Positions 38,079-46,727 of a DNA stretch of 64,000 nt are shown one piece after another. This DNA comes from Mycobacterium mantenii (GTDB lineage Bacteria > Actinomycetota > Actinomycetes > Mycobacteriales > Mycobacteriaceae). Position numbers and translations under genes: made by a program. The DNA is taken from assembly GCF_010731775.1 (NCBI RefSeq), contig NZ_AP022590.1, positions 1,488,001 to 1,552,000 of the forward strand. The letters are read 5' to 3'. The notes beneath the pieces are model-generated. The model saw only the letters and a program-made list of their open reading frames with translations. It was not told the origin of the DNA and did not search any database. The stretch's first letter is position 1. The number at the start of each line of letters is the position of its first letter.

Positions 38079-38540
38079 ATGGCGACATCCGACGACACCG
38101 TACGAAACTGGCGCGAGGTTGCCGACCGACTCACCCCGGCACAAATCGCCCAGCTTGAGCGCCTTGAACGTGACGAACCGCAGACGCTGCTGGAGATGGC
38201 GCGACAATGGGCGGCGCAGAACATAACGGCGACCGCGCCCTTCGACCACCTCGCACCACCGATCGGCGCGGTGCGCACCTTCGATTGGCAGCTCGACGGT
38301 AGCTGGTTCCGCGACGTCCAGGGCACCACCCGCCGGGCCGGCCCCGTTCGTGTCCAGATTTACGGCCGACAGCTGGCCGACGGCTCGACGCGGTGGTGGA
38401 TTGCGGTGCACACCCGCGTGGATGCGCTCGGCGCCGCGGCGGCCCGCGAACTCGCTACGGCGCTGACCGATGCGGCCGACGAGATCGAGCGTCTCGCGGG
38501 AACCGGCCAGGACAGTCGCCGCTACGACCACCACGAGTAG
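38079..38540 (+). CDS. Hypothetical soluble protein, 153 aa
   Basis: Not recognised. The start ATG at 38079 follows a short leader with no strong ribosome binding site. The N-terminal 60 residues are helical and charged (LTPAQIAQLERLERDE, then ETLLEMARQWAAQ); the middle is beta-rich (FDWQLDGSWFRDV, VRVQIYGRQLADGSTRWWIAVH); the C-terminus is an Ala/Glu helix (AAARELATALTDAADEIERL). The composition and the good codon usage say it is a real protein. No DosR box is visible in 37926-38078, so it may be read from the membrane gene promoter or be separate. Confidence 0.72.
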   Translation: MATSDDTVRNWREVADRLTPAQIAQLERLERDEPQTLLEMARQWAAQNITATAPFDHLAPPIGAVRTFDWQLDGSWFRDVQGTTRRAGPVRVQIYGRQLADGSTRWWIAVHTRVDALGAAAARELATALTDAADEIERLAGTGQDSRRYDHHE

Positions 38541-38603
38541 GCACGAGTGGCCAAACCGATTCGGCACCAGCAAGACAATGCAGCTACGACTAGGGGTCCG
38601 GCC

Positions 38604-39497
38604 ATGTCATCGCGAAACGAATCGTTGGGAATTATCGTCGGGGTCGACGAGTCCCCGGCCGCCAAGGTGGCGGTGCGGTGGGCGGCCTATGACGCCGAAC
38701 TCCGCAGGGTCCCGCTGACACTCGTGCACGCGATCTCGCCGGAGATCGCCACGTGGCCGGAGGTGCGGCTACCCGCGGGCCTGGCGCGCTGGCAGCAAGA
38801 TCGCGGACGCCGGCTGGTCGACGAGGCGTTCGAGGCCGTCGAAAAGGTGTCGCGGCGGGGCGGTCCCCCCGAAGTGCACACCGAAGTGTTGCCCTCAGCC
38901 GCCGTTCCGACGTTGGTCGACTTGTCCAAAGATGCGGAGTTGGTGGTCGCGGGGTGTAGTGGAACCGGAGGGTGGGCCGGCCGTCCGATGGGCTCGGTGA
39001 GCTCCGGGCTGCTCCGCTACGCCCACTGTCCGGTCGCGATCATCCACGACGAGGACCCGTCGACATCGCATCCGAGCCAAGCGCCGGTCCTGGTCGGTAT
39101 CGATGGGTCATCCGCCTCTGAGTTGGCGACCGCGATCGCCTTCGACGAAGCTTCGCGGAGGAATGTCGGACTGCTCGCATTGCACGCATGGACCGATACC
39201 GACGTCTCGGATTGGCCGGGAATCGATTGGCCGCCAACGGAGTCGATGGCCGAAGAGGTTTTGGCCGAGCGTCTGGCCGGTTGGCAGGAACGATACCCTG
39301 ATGTGCGAGTCGATCGCATCGTCGCGCGCGATAGGCCGGCACACCAGCTGGTCGAGCGGTCCGAAGATGCCCAGCTGGTTATCGTCGGCAGCCGCGGCCG
39401 CGGCGGCTTTGCCGACCTGCTGGTGGGTTCCGTCGGTGAGGCCGTCACCCAGATGGCGCGCGTGCCGGTGATCGTGGCGCGCGAATCGCCCGCCTAG
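38604..39497 (+). CDS. Universal stress protein, tandem domain
   Basis: A 297-aa tandem Usp. Loops: GCSGTGGWAGRPMGSVS in domain 1 (His replaced by Ser and Arg by Thr) and GSRGRGGFADLLVGSVG in domain 2. The ATG at 38604 fits the family N-terminus; an in-frame GTG at 38547 has no ribosome binding site. It is convergent with the next USP, which ends 10 bp away. Of the same subgroup as 9405-10289. Confidence 0.92.
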   Translation: MSSRNESLGIIVGVDESPAAKVAVRWAAYDAELRRVPLTLVHAISPEIATWPEVRLPAGLARWQQDRGRRLVDEAFEAVEKVSRRGGPPEVHTEVLPSAAVPTLVDLSKDAELVVAGCSGTGGWAGRPMGSVSSGLLRYAHCPVAIIHDEDPSTSHPSQAPVLVGIDGSSASELATAIAFDEASRRNVGLLALHAWTDTDVSDWPGIDWPPTESMAEEVLAERLAGWQERYPDVRVDRIVARDRPAHQLVERSEDAQLVIVGSRGRGGFADLLVGSVGEAVTQMARVPVIVARESPA

Positions 39498-39506
39498 GGA
39501 ACGAGG

Positions 39507-40301
39507 CTAGCCGCGGACGACGAGCACCGAACATTCCGGATGGCGAAAAAGCGGATGCCCAGCCGGGCCGACGAGTCGCGCCAACTGACCGGCCTCCGCG
39601 GCACCGATCACCGCGAGCTGGACTCGCTCGTCGTTGGTCCGCAGAAAGCTGGCGATCGCGAACTTCGTCGTGATCGGATAGACGCGCACCTCCGGATGAC
39701 GCCGCCGCCATCCCTCTACGCGACGTTCGAATTCACCGTCGGCACTTTCGGTAAGTTCCTCGGGTCGGCCTCCCAGGACGAGCATGGGGGCCCTGCGCAG
39801 GTTCGCCTCCCAGGCGGCATATTTGACGACGTCCTCATTGTCGGGAGCGTCGGTCATCCGGACCACGATCCAATTGATCTCCGGCGGTGGCCGATCGGAT
39901 TCTGTGCGCAGTATCGCGACCGGACAGTGTGCCCCTTCGGCGACTTCGGCCGCCGTGGATCCCAGCAGCGAGCGAGCGTAGCGCCCGATCCCCACCGAGC
40001 CGACGCAGACCATCTCCGCGTCGCTCGACGCCTCTATCAAGGCCATCGCTGCCGGCGCACGAGGGATCTCCGTTTCGACGGTTACGCCCCTGCGGCAGGC
40101 GGTTATCGCGTTCTGCGCTTGGCTGAGTGACCTTTCGGAATGCGCGAGGTCGCGCGCATAGTCGTCGGGCGACAGATGTGTCGGCTTGATCACCGAGATC
40201 AGACGCAGGGGCACTGCGCGACTGATGGCCTCATCGACACCCCAGAGCGCCGCCGTGATCGCCGCCTGTGAACCATCGATACCCGCGATCACCGCTTTCA
40301 T
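39507..40301 (-). CDS. Universal stress protein, Rv3134c-type
   Basis: A 264-aa Usp from the ATG at 40301, which has AGAAGGTG upstream (a GTG at 40310 is the alternative). First domain: AVIAGIDGSQAAITAALWG and loop GSVGIGRYARSLLGST, very close to the protein at 14250-15062; second domain divergent, ending CSVLVVRG. It lies 64 bp downstream of the rip3-like gene on the same strand. Confidence 0.92.
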   Translation of the reverse strand: MKAVIAGIDGSQAAITAALWGVDEAISRAVPLRLISVIKPTHLSPDDYARDLAHSERSLSQAQNAITACRRGVTVETEIPRAPAAMALIEASSDAEMVCVGSVGIGRYARSLLGSTAAEVAEGAHCPVAILRTESDRPPPEINWIVVRMTDAPDNEDVVKYAAWEANLRRAPMLVLGGRPEELTESADGEFERRVEGWRRRHPEVRVYPITTKFAIASFLRTNDERVQLAVIGAAEAGQLARLVGPAGHPLFRHPECSVLVVRG

Positions 40302-40364
40302 CGTCCGCACCTTCTGTGACCATCATCTTCGAATGCCTATGTTCGGTCTCGGGCCGATCGTGAA

Positions 40365-41546
40365 TCACCCTGCGTTGGAATAATTTTCCGCACGTGAGGA
40401 ATGTGCGTCGTAACCCGGACCCGGGTGGGCGAGGCGGTAGACGTCGATCAGCCGCGCCAGATCGCTCGGCGTGATGATGCCCACCACCCTGCCACCCTCG
40501 ACGACCAGGGCACGGCTACAGTGGCCGGCCGCTGCCAACCGCTCGATGAGCGCGCTGAGCGGCTCGAGGGGCGCCGCGCTCGGCACACGATCCAGCGGCA
40601 GCGCGATGTCGCGAACGATCGTCGTGGCGCGGCGGCCGGGCGCGACATCGCGCAACTGTTTCAGCGTGACCAACCCCACGATCGATCCGTCGCGGTCGGC
40701 GACCGGGTATGCCGAATGCGGGGCGCCGAGCAGATAGCGCTCGATGAACTCCTCCACCGTGAGCCAGCCGGGAGCCGAATGCGGGTTAGCCGTCATCGCG
40801 TCGACGACGCGCACCCCGCCGAGGGCCTGCCTGGTCGTCACTTGCAGCTCTTCCTCGCGCGCGGCCGCGAAGATGAACCAGCCGATGAACGCCAACCAGA
40901 CGCCACCGACAAGACCGCCCACCAAAAACTCCGCCAATCCCAACACGATCAAGACGATTGCGACGACTCGTCCAGCACGCGCCGCGCCGACCGCGGCGCG
41001 CACGCTGTCGCCATGCCGGCGCCACAAATAAGCGCGCACCAGCCGACCGCCATCCAGTGGCGCGCCCGGCAGCAGATTGAACAGGCCCAACACCAGGTTG
41101 ATCACGGCAAGCCACCAAGTAACGCTGACCGCAATTGCTCCGGCGCCCAGCGCGGGAAGCACCATGGCCAGTGCGGCGAATGCGGCCGACAGGGCGAGAC
41201 TGGTCGCCGGGCCCGCGCCTGCGATCCGGAAGGCCGCCTTCGGCGTCTTCGCCTCCCCGTGCAGTGTGGTCACACCACCGAACAGCCATAGCGTCACATC
41301 CCCCACGCGCACCCCCATCCGCCGGGCGACCACCGCGTGCGCCAGTTCGTGCGCCAATAGGCAGGCCAGCAGGACCAGCGCACCACAGGACCCGGCCAGC
41401 CAATAGACCGGCCGCGAATATCCTTTGACGGCAGCGGGCAACGAGCTGGCCAGGCTCCAGGTGAATAACCACAGGATTACGATGACGCTCCAGTGGACCT
41501 TGACTTCGAACCCGGCAATTCGCCCCAGCGGAATCGCGTCATGCAC
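40365..41546 (-). CDS. rip3: Site-2 protease with CBS pair, Rip3-like (Rv2625c)
   Basis: Intramembrane zinc metalloprotease, 393 aa from the GTG at 41546 (GGAGG 8 nt upstream), the same length I recall for Rv2625c. HExxH motif as [14 protein letters not shown], and the third ligand in [13 protein letters not shown]. About six hydrophobic segments, then two CBS domains (about residues 240-380; [18 protein letters not shown] and [10 protein letters not shown]), which may sense nucleotides. Rv2625c is in the DosR regulon. Here it has a DosR-like box 108 bp upstream. Substrates are unknown. Confidence 0.93.
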   Translation of the reverse strand: MHDAIPLGRIAGFEVKVHWSVIVILWLFTWSLASSLPAAVKGYSRPVYWLAGSCGALVLLACLLAHELAHAVVARRMGVRVGDVTLWLFGGVTTLHGEAKTPKAAFRIAGAGPATSLALSAAFAALAMVLPALGAGAIAVSVTWWLAVINLVLGLFNLLPGAPLDGGRLVRAYLWRRHGDSVRAAVGAARAGRVVAIVLIVLGLAEFLVGGLVGGVWLAFIGWFIFAAAREEELQVTTRQALGGVRVVDAMTANPHSAPGWLTVEEFIERYLLGAPHSAYPVADRDGSIVGLVTLKQLRDVAPGRRATTIVRDIALPLDRVPSAAPLEPLSALIERLAAAGHCSRALVVEGGRVVGIITPSDLARLIDVYRLAHPGPGYDAHSSRAENYSNAG

Positions 41547-41653
41547 CTCATAACCTCCGAACACGGTTGTCCACGAGCTGTTTTGGCGTCAGAACTCGGA
41601 TACGCTTTTGAATTCCCATCTGTGCCGAAAATATTGTGAAACGGTAGCCGGCG

Positions 41654-41673
41654 CTAGGGCCGTTAGACCTTCC
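41654..41673. promoter_or_regulatory. Predicted DosR box upstream of rip3
   Basis: Core GGGCCGTTAGACCT, 108 bp upstream of the rip3 GTG. Its core is almost identical to that of the box at 46669-46688. Confidence 0.7.
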
Positions 41674-41929
41674 GTGGGCGGCCAATAGACCTGATCGATA
41701 CCTGGCGAATTTGAAATGTCGAGCGCGTCCTCAAGGCTCCTGAATATCCGCCGCTGTCGCTCACCGGGGTCGCCCCGAAATAGGGGTGAATAGCGTCGAT
41801 TTCGGTGTGCCGCACGGGCACCAGGACTTCCGTCGCGGTCGGATCACTCGCGGACCACTCAGCAAGGACGGGCCAATTGAGGGTCAATCACTCGAGTGTT
41901 CCTGTCATTGACCGACATTCATCAGCCCA

Positions 41930-41949
41930 ATGAGGACTTCCGCCCCTAC
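41930..41949. promoter_or_regulatory. Predicted DosR box for hspX copy 2
   Basis: Core AGGACTTCCGCCCC, 69 bp upstream of the hspX2 start, the same spacing as the box of hspX copy 1. It resembles the box at 60097-60116. Confidence 0.7.
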
Positions 41950-42017
41950 CGCGTCATGGGCTGGCATGGTCGGATCTAAGGGGCGTATTGACCGAACAAA
42001 CACCTCAGGAGAACAAG

Positions 42018-42449
42018 ATGACCACCACCCTGCCTGCGACCCAAAAGCCGCGTTCGCTGCTTCCCGAGTTTTCGGACTTCTTTGCGGCATTCCCCTCGTT
42101 CGCCGGCATCCGCCCGCTATTCGATACCCGGCTGATGCGGTTGGAAGACGAGATGGCCGAAGGGCGGTACGAAGTGCGCGCTGAGATTCCCGGCATCGAC
42201 CCCGACAAGGACGTCGACGTCACCGTCCGGGACGGACAGCTCACCATCAAGGCCGAACGCAGCGAAAAGAAGGAATTCGACGGCCGGTCGGAGTTTTCGT
42301 ACGGCTCGTTCGTGCGTACCGTGTCACTGCCCGCGGGCGCTGACGAGGACGACATCCGGGCCACCTACGACAAGGGCATCCTGACCGTCTCGGTCAAAGT
42401 TTCCGAACCCGCATCCGCCGAGAAGCACGTTCAGGTAGCCACCAAATAG
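42018..42449 (+). CDS. hspX: Alpha-crystallin small heat-shock protein HspX (copy 2)
   Basis: A 143-aa Hsp20 chaperone. N-terminal SLLPEFSDFFAAFPSFAGIRP and alpha-crystallin domain (about residues 40-135) with [10 protein letters not shown]. The segment FDTRLMRLEDEMAEGRYEV and the phrase [17 protein letters not shown] are closer to M. tuberculosis HspX than those of copy 1, so this copy may be the better functional orthologue although copy 1 has the Rv2031c gene neighbourhood. ATG at 42018 with AGGAG upstream. A strong terminator follows. Confidence 0.96.
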   Translation: MTTTLPATQKPRSLLPEFSDFFAAFPSFAGIRPLFDTRLMRLEDEMAEGRYEVRAEIPGIDPDKDVDVTVRDGQLTIKAERSEKKEFDGRSEFSYGSFVRTVSLPAGADEDDIRATYDKGILTVSVKVSEPASAEKHVQVATK

Positions 42450-42460
42450 CCGGTGCGAAG

Positions 42461-42491
42461 ACGGGCCCGGGCAGCACTGGCCCGGGCCCGT
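42461..42491. terminator. Intrinsic-type hairpin after hspX copy 2
   Basis: A perfect 12-bp stem, ACGGGCCCGGGC (42461-42472) and GCCCGGGCCCGT (42480-42491), loop of 7 nt, 12 nt after the stop at 42449, followed by TTG. It also faces the end of the convergent SRPBCC gene. Confidence 0.85.
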
Positions 42492-42535
42492 TGCATGTCG
42501 TATGGACGACATGAACGGAAAGCGGCTGCGCCGGA

Positions 42536-43207
42536 TCAACCGGCAAGTGGTTGCGGCCGCACCGCGTCTGTCCTAGCCAATCGCTCGGCCCGGTGCTTGA
42601 TGCCCAGCAACAAACCCCGCGTGCCGAAGGCGATCGCCGGCCTGACCAGCTCCATCACGAACACCTCGCCGGGGTGGCGCAAGCCGATTCTCGTGCGGGT
42701 GAGCAGCCGGACGCGGTCCTCCCAGTGCGGCTGGACATGAAACGAGCACACCGCATTCCAGCGCTGATCTTCCTGCGTCGCATTGAGTACCAAGTATTTT
42801 TCAGGCACGATCTCGGCGACGGCCACCGTCACGCCATCCGGCAGCCCCATCCACCCCTCGGGAGCCAGTCGCACCCGATCCCCCCTGTCGAGCCGCTGCC
42901 ATTCCGCATGGAGCTGGTCGGCATCGTGATGGCGAAGGCCGGCCAGATTCTTCAGCCCCTCACAACCATAGAAGCCGCCTCGATCCTGGCCCATCTGCAA
43001 CAGCCAGGGCCACACCGCGGCGACGGGGGCGTCAATGTATACCGCCTCGGTGGTCTGAATAGCGGGATCGGCCACCAAGGTGTCGCCCGGCAAACGCATC
43101 TGGGACTCCGACTTCGTCGTACCCCAGTTGCGGTAATACCGTCGCGCGCCGTACAAAACCGCAAGCAGCGCCGCGGTTTCAGCGGTCCGTTTTGCCGTGA
43201 TGCTCAT
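42536..43207 (-). CDS. SRPBCC (START/Bet v1-fold) ligand-binding protein, 223 aa
   Basis: A predicted helix-grip protein for binding hydrophobic ligands. A short hydrophobic N-terminal stretch (TAALLAVLYGARRYY) is followed by the SRPBCC domain, beginning VYIDAPVAAVWPWLLQMGQ, with GGFYGCEGL and NATQEDQRWNAVCSFHV as recognisable segments. The C-terminus (GTRGLLLGIKHRAERL) is basic. Divergent from the tgs1-like gene, with DosR boxes between them, so it may act with storage-lipid enzymes. Exact ligand unknown. Confidence 0.85.
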   Translation of the reverse strand: MSITAKRTAETAALLAVLYGARRYYRNWGTTKSESQMRLPGDTLVADPAIQTTEAVYIDAPVAAVWPWLLQMGQDRGGFYGCEGLKNLAGLRHHDADQLHAEWQRLDRGDRVRLAPEGWMGLPDGVTVAVAEIVPEKYLVLNATQEDQRWNAVCSFHVQPHWEDRVRLLTRTRIGLRHPGEVFVMELVRPAIAFGTRGLLLGIKHRAERLARTDAVRPQPLAG

Positions 43208-43240
43208 GGCGCCAGTCTGGATCGGTCAGGCGCCTGGCCG

Positions 43241-43260
43241 CCAGGGTCAATGGTCCCTGC
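43241..43260. promoter_or_regulatory. Predicted DosR box, SRPBCC side
   Basis: Core GGGTCAATGGTCCC, 34 bp upstream of the SRPBCC start at 43207. Confidence 0.78.
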
Positions 43261-43312
43261 GGTCACGCCGATGTGCCCTGCGGCCGCGCTGCCGATATGC
43301 CCTGCGGCCATA
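43251..43312. repeat. Degenerate direct repeats with TGCCCTGCGGCC units
   Basis: Three related copies about 24 bp apart: TGGTCCCTGCGGTCAC, GATGTGCCCTGCGGCC and GATATGCCCTGCGGCC. The first overlaps the right half of the DosR box at 43241-43260. The last two units are nearly identical (GCCGATRTGCCCTGCGGCC). Origin and role unknown. Confidence 0.75.
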
Positions 43313-43350
43313 ACCGCCCGGCTCAGCACCGGCGGCACGGGCGGCACCGT

Positions 43351-43370
43351 TTCGGGACTAACGGCACTAT
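43351..43370. promoter_or_regulatory. Predicted DosR box, tgs1-like side
   Basis: Core GGGACTAACGGCAC, 60 bp upstream of the WS/DGAT ATG at 43430. Confidence 0.72.
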
Positions 43371-43429
43371 CGGCACTCCCGCCGCGAGCCGATAGTGGTG
43401 CAAATCAACGTGATCGGAAATGATTGACG

Positions 43430-44845
43430 ATGGAACAGCTCACAACTCTGGAGGCCAGCTTCCTGGAGGCAGAAGATGCCGACCGGCACCTGAGCCTGGC
43501 AATTGGCACCCTGGTCGTCATCGATGGGCCGATACCCGAACAGCAGAGCCTCATCGCGACACTCGCCGAGCGGATACGTGGTGTCCCCCGGTTCACGCAA
43601 CTGGTGCTAAAACGCCCCTTCGAATTGGTGGCACCGGAATGGGCAGACGACGCCAACTTCGACATCGCCCATCACATCCGTTGGGTGGCGTTGCCGCACC
43701 CCGGCGATGACGCCGCCCTGTTTCGGTTAACGGCCGATCTCATGGAGCGCAGGCTGGACCGCGACCACCCGCTGTGGGAGTGCTGGGTCATAGAGGGCTT
43801 GCCGGACGGGCGCTGGGCGATCCTGATAAAGATCCATCACTGCCTCGCCGACGGAATAGCCGTCATGCAGATGGTGGCGGGTCTCGCCGATCCGGGTTCG
43901 GGAACCGGCTTCGCCAGCGATATCCGCGCCGCCCACGAGCTACCTTCGTCGGTGGTTCTGTCGGCAGGGCTGAGTCGCAATCCGCTGACCTGGGCCGGTG
44001 GACTGTGGCGCGCATCGCTGGCCATCACCGGTGCCGCGACGCAGACAGCCAGGGGCGCAGCGGAATTCCTCACCGGCCTGCTGAGTCCGGCGGCCGGATC
44101 GTCGTTGCACGGCCCGGTATCCAACATGCGGCGTTACAGCGCGGCGCGGGTTTCGCTCAAAGACGTCGACACGATATGCCAGGCATTCGACGTCACCCTC
44201 AACGACGTGGCGCTCGCGGCGATCGCAGACAGTTTTCGGGCCATGCTGCTACGTCGAGGGGAAAAACCACGGCGTAACTCACTGCGCACTTTGATCCCGA
44301 TATCGGTCCGCTCATCGGATGCAATGAACCACACCGATATTCGCGTCTCGGCTATGCTTTCATCTCTGCCCGTCGAGCAGCAGGACGCGGTGAAGCGGCT
44401 GAGGTCCGTCCACGCCCGGCTGGATAGGCTGAAAAGCAGCGGCGAGCGGCAAGCCGCGAATGCCTTTGTCGCACTGACCAATCACCTACCGTTTGTCATG
44501 AGCGCCTGGGCCGTCCGACTACTCACGCGGCTGCCGCAACGAAGCATTGTCACGCTGGCGACCAATGTTCCGGGTCCTCGTCAGCGCCTGCAGATAGTGG
44601 GTCGCCCGGTGGAAGAACTGCTGCCGGTACCGCCGATAGCTGTGCAGCTACGCACCGTGATCAGCATGCTCAGTTATGTCGACCAGCTGGTGTTCGGCAT
44701 CACCGCCGACTACGATGCCACCCCAGACGTTGACGAGTTGGCGCGCGGTATCGAACTCGGTGTGGCACGCCTGGTCACCCGCACGTCCGGGCGCAAGCCG
44801 ACGAAGGCGAGACAGGCACGTAGGCCTGTTAAGGCCTTCCATTAG
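43430..44845 (+). CDS. tgs1: WS/DGAT triacylglycerol synthase, Tgs1 (Rv3130c)-like
   Basis: A 471-aa acyltransferase with the catalytic HHxxxDG as HHCLADG at about residues 139-145 and the N-terminus LTTLEASFLEAEDADRHLSLAIG, the most Rv3130c-like of the three copies in the window. ATG at 43430; a TTG two codons upstream is not needed. TATNVPGPR-type motif at ATNVPGPRQRL. Tgs1 is the main triacylglycerol synthase of hypoxic M. tuberculosis. It shows 2059-3477 to be an in-island paralogue. DosR box 60 bp upstream. Confidence 0.94.
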   Translation: MEQLTTLEASFLEAEDADRHLSLAIGTLVVIDGPIPEQQSLIATLAERIRGVPRFTQLVLKRPFELVAPEWADDANFDIAHHIRWVALPHPGDDAALFRLTADLMERRLDRDHPLWECWVIEGLPDGRWAILIKIHHCLADGIAVMQMVAGLADPGSGTGFASDIRAAHELPSSVVLSAGLSRNPLTWAGGLWRASLAITGAATQTARGAAEFLTGLLSPAAGSSLHGPVSNMRRYSAARVSLKDVDTICQAFDVTLNDVALAAIADSFRAMLLRRGEKPRRNSLRTLIPISVRSSDAMNHTDIRVSAMLSSLPVEQQDAVKRLRSVHARLDRLKSSGERQAANAFVALTNHLPFVMSAWAVRLLTRLPQRSIVTLATNVPGPRQRLQIVGRPVEELLPVPPIAVQLRTVISMLSYVDQLVFGITADYDATPDVDELARGIELGVARLVTRTSGRKPTKARQARRPVKAFH

Positions 44846-44856
44846 ACCAGCCAACC

Positions 44857-44875
44857 CGCCGCGTCCGGCGCGGCG
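44857..44875. terminator. Weak bidirectional hairpin between convergent genes
   Basis: A 7-bp GC stem, CGCCGCG (44857-44863) with CGCGGCG (44869-44875), between the tgs1-like gene and the HAD/ATPase gene. Confidence 0.4.
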
Positions 44876-44900
44876 AACCGCTACTGATGCTCCCGTTGGC

Positions 44901-46559
44901 TCAGCCGAGTCGCTCCGAAGGTAGATAACGCTTCTCCACCGCGTCCACGAGCTGGTCGCGTATGCGTTCCAAATCGGCGGCGCGATGGGCTTCCAGCTCG
45001 TCTTCCCAGGCCGCCACCCGCGCCGCGAGGTCATTGTCGGCGATGGTGTCTTCCAGCCAGTGTGAAAAGTCGCCTCGTTCCAGGTGGTATTCCAGCACTT
45101 GCTGTTCGAGATGTCTTAGCGCCTTGCAGAAGTCATGCATCGTTGCTGCCGCGGCGATGGATTCGCCATCGGTGGCGCGGAAGTAGAACCGCCGCTCAGG
45201 CGGGAGGCGGATATCGGCATATTTGTGGCGGTGCCGCACGTGTGTGGTGCGCCGGTCCGCGACCGCGAACCCGCGCGGCGGACCCGCGCCGATACGTATG
45301 GTGGCCCGCCGTCGGGAAGCGAGGTCCGTCGCGGCGCCGGCGCTCGTGAGCGTCAGCACGACGTCGCTGCTGTCGATCTCATGGGCGGGCAATGCCGCCG
45401 GGGCAAAGGAGCACAACACGTAACCGCCGCGGCGTGCCCAGTGCGCTTGTTCAACGTTGCCGAGGATGTGGGCCTCGTCGTAGATCACCCAGTGCGGGAA
45501 TCCAAGTTGTTCCCGGTGCGCCTCGGCGGTCGACCGCAGCCGATGCACGTAGTCGGTCTTGCCCGGCTCGTCCAGTCCCGACAGGTCCACCACCAGGCTC
45601 GAGTCCGGACGTAGCGAGTTGACGATCTCGGCCGGCTCCGGAAGGTGGTGGCCGCTGTCAACGACCTGCACCTGGTTGAGCTGCTGCAGTTGCAGGTGGT
45701 CGCCCTCGGGGTCGATGACAAGCACGCAGTAACCGGCCAGGATCCACCGCTCGGCCATCAGTCCGACGAGGTAGCTCTTTCCCGACGCGGCCGGTCCGGT
45801 AACCAGGATGCGGCCCTGACTTCCCGGCAACTTGGCCAGGGTTCCGTCATCAAACTGTCCGATGTCGACCCAGTGGCGCGGCGGGCACCAGCGTTGCGCC
45901 CCAGCGAGATACGGGCCGGTGAGCAACCCGGCGACACCGGCGCCTTCCGGTTCGTCCAGGACGACATCAGCGAACCGCCGAAGTGAGGAGACCGCATCGG
46001 GTACTGCGGCGCCGATCTCGGCGACAGCGAGTAACGACAGGTCGTTCTCAGCGTCGCCTACCGCCACGGTGTTGTGTGGGGACAGATTCATCTTCGCCAA
46101 TAGGGCGCACAGACCGGTGCCCTTAGTGATACCGGCCGGCAGCACCATCAGGGCGGCCCTGTTTCTGACGATCTGGTAGTCCATCCCAAGTTCACCGATC
46201 GCTTCGACGACGGTCGCAGCGTCCTTGACGTCGACGGCGACCAACACCTCTCCGCGCCGGCACCGAACGCCGCGTTTGGCGAGCGCGTCCTCAAGACCCC
46301 GATCCACCGGGGGTGCCAGGACGTACGCCTTTCCGTCGATCACGATCACCGCGCCGTTCTCCAGCACCAGGGCATCGAAGTGATCGGTGATCCGCGGGAA
46401 CTCGGCCTGCAACTCGGCTCCGATGCGGCCGGTGGCGAGCACCATTGTCAGACCGTTGCGCCGCGCCTGGTCGATCGCCATCATCGCTTCCGGGGCTACG
46501 CTGCCGTCCGATGTCAGGGTGCCGTCGAAGTCGGCCGCGACGAGCTTGAAAAACGCCAC
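44901..46559 (-). CDS. HAD-superfamily phosphatase fused to a P-loop (HerA/DUF87-like) ATPase
   Basis: A 552-aa fusion. Residues 1 to about 215 are a Cof-type HAD phosphatase (AADFDGTLTSDG, ATGRIGAEL, and the acidic GDAENDLSL motif). Residues about 250-430 contain a P-loop (VTGPAASGKSYLVGLM), a Walker-B-like segment (HWVIYDEAHILG) and no helicase motifs I can see. The C-terminal 120 residues are charged and helical (AAWEDELEAHRAADLERIRDQL). The GTG at 46559 is taken because the DosR-type box at 46669-46688 lies 110 bp upstream; ATGs at 46571, 46577 and 46709 are possible alternatives. Role unknown, perhaps sugar-phosphate related signalling. Confidence 0.8.
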   Translation of the reverse strand: MAFFKLVAADFDGTLTSDGSVAPEAMMAIDQARRNGLTMVLATGRIGAELQAEFPRITDHFDALVLENGAVIVIDGKAYVLAPPVDRGLEDALAKRGVRCRRGEVLVAVDVKDAATVVEAIGELGMDYQIVRNRAALMVLPAGITKGTGLCALLAKMNLSPHNTVAVGDAENDLSLLAVAEIGAAVPDAVSSLRRFADVVLDEPEGAGVAGLLTGPYLAGAQRWCPPRHWVDIGQFDDGTLAKLPGSQGRILVTGPAASGKSYLVGLMAERWILAGYCVLVIDPEGDHLQLQQLNQVQVVDSGHHLPEPAEIVNSLRPDSSLVVDLSGLDEPGKTDYVHRLRSTAEAHREQLGFPHWVIYDEAHILGNVEQAHWARRGGYVLCSFAPAALPAHEIDSSDVVLTLTSAGAATDLASRRRATIRIGAGPPRGFAVADRRTTHVRHRHKYADIRLPPERRFYFRATDGESIAAAATMHDFCKALRHLEQQVLEYHLERGDFSHWLEDTIADNDLAARVAAWEDELEAHRAADLERIRDQLVDAVEKRYLPSERLG

Positions 46560-46668
46560 CGCGCATCCCATCTGCATTTCGGAGCTGTCCGGACCCCTGG
46601 GCCGGGGTTCCCGAGCGTGGATTAACCGGCGTCCACCGCTGAACCTACGGGAAGCGACGGGGCGGTGC

Positions 46669-46688
46669 GTAGGGCCGTTTGACCTCGT
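46669..46688. promoter_or_regulatory. Predicted DosR box upstream of the HAD/ATPase gene
   Basis: Core GGGCCGTTTGACCT, 110 bp upstream of the GTG at 46559. Confidence 0.65.
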
Positions 46689-46727
46689 TAAAGACTGACG
46701 ACCATCCACGAGACGTCTTCGGGCGCC

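Noticed and set aside
41663..41887. Minus-strand 74-codon frame between rip3 and hspX copy 2
   Set aside because: Only a TTG start, no ribosome binding site, and it overlaps the rip3 DosR box. The phrase ATEVLVPVRH is faintly like DUF2252 proteins, so it might be a relic, but I cannot support it. The rest of 41547-42017 holds only the two boxes.
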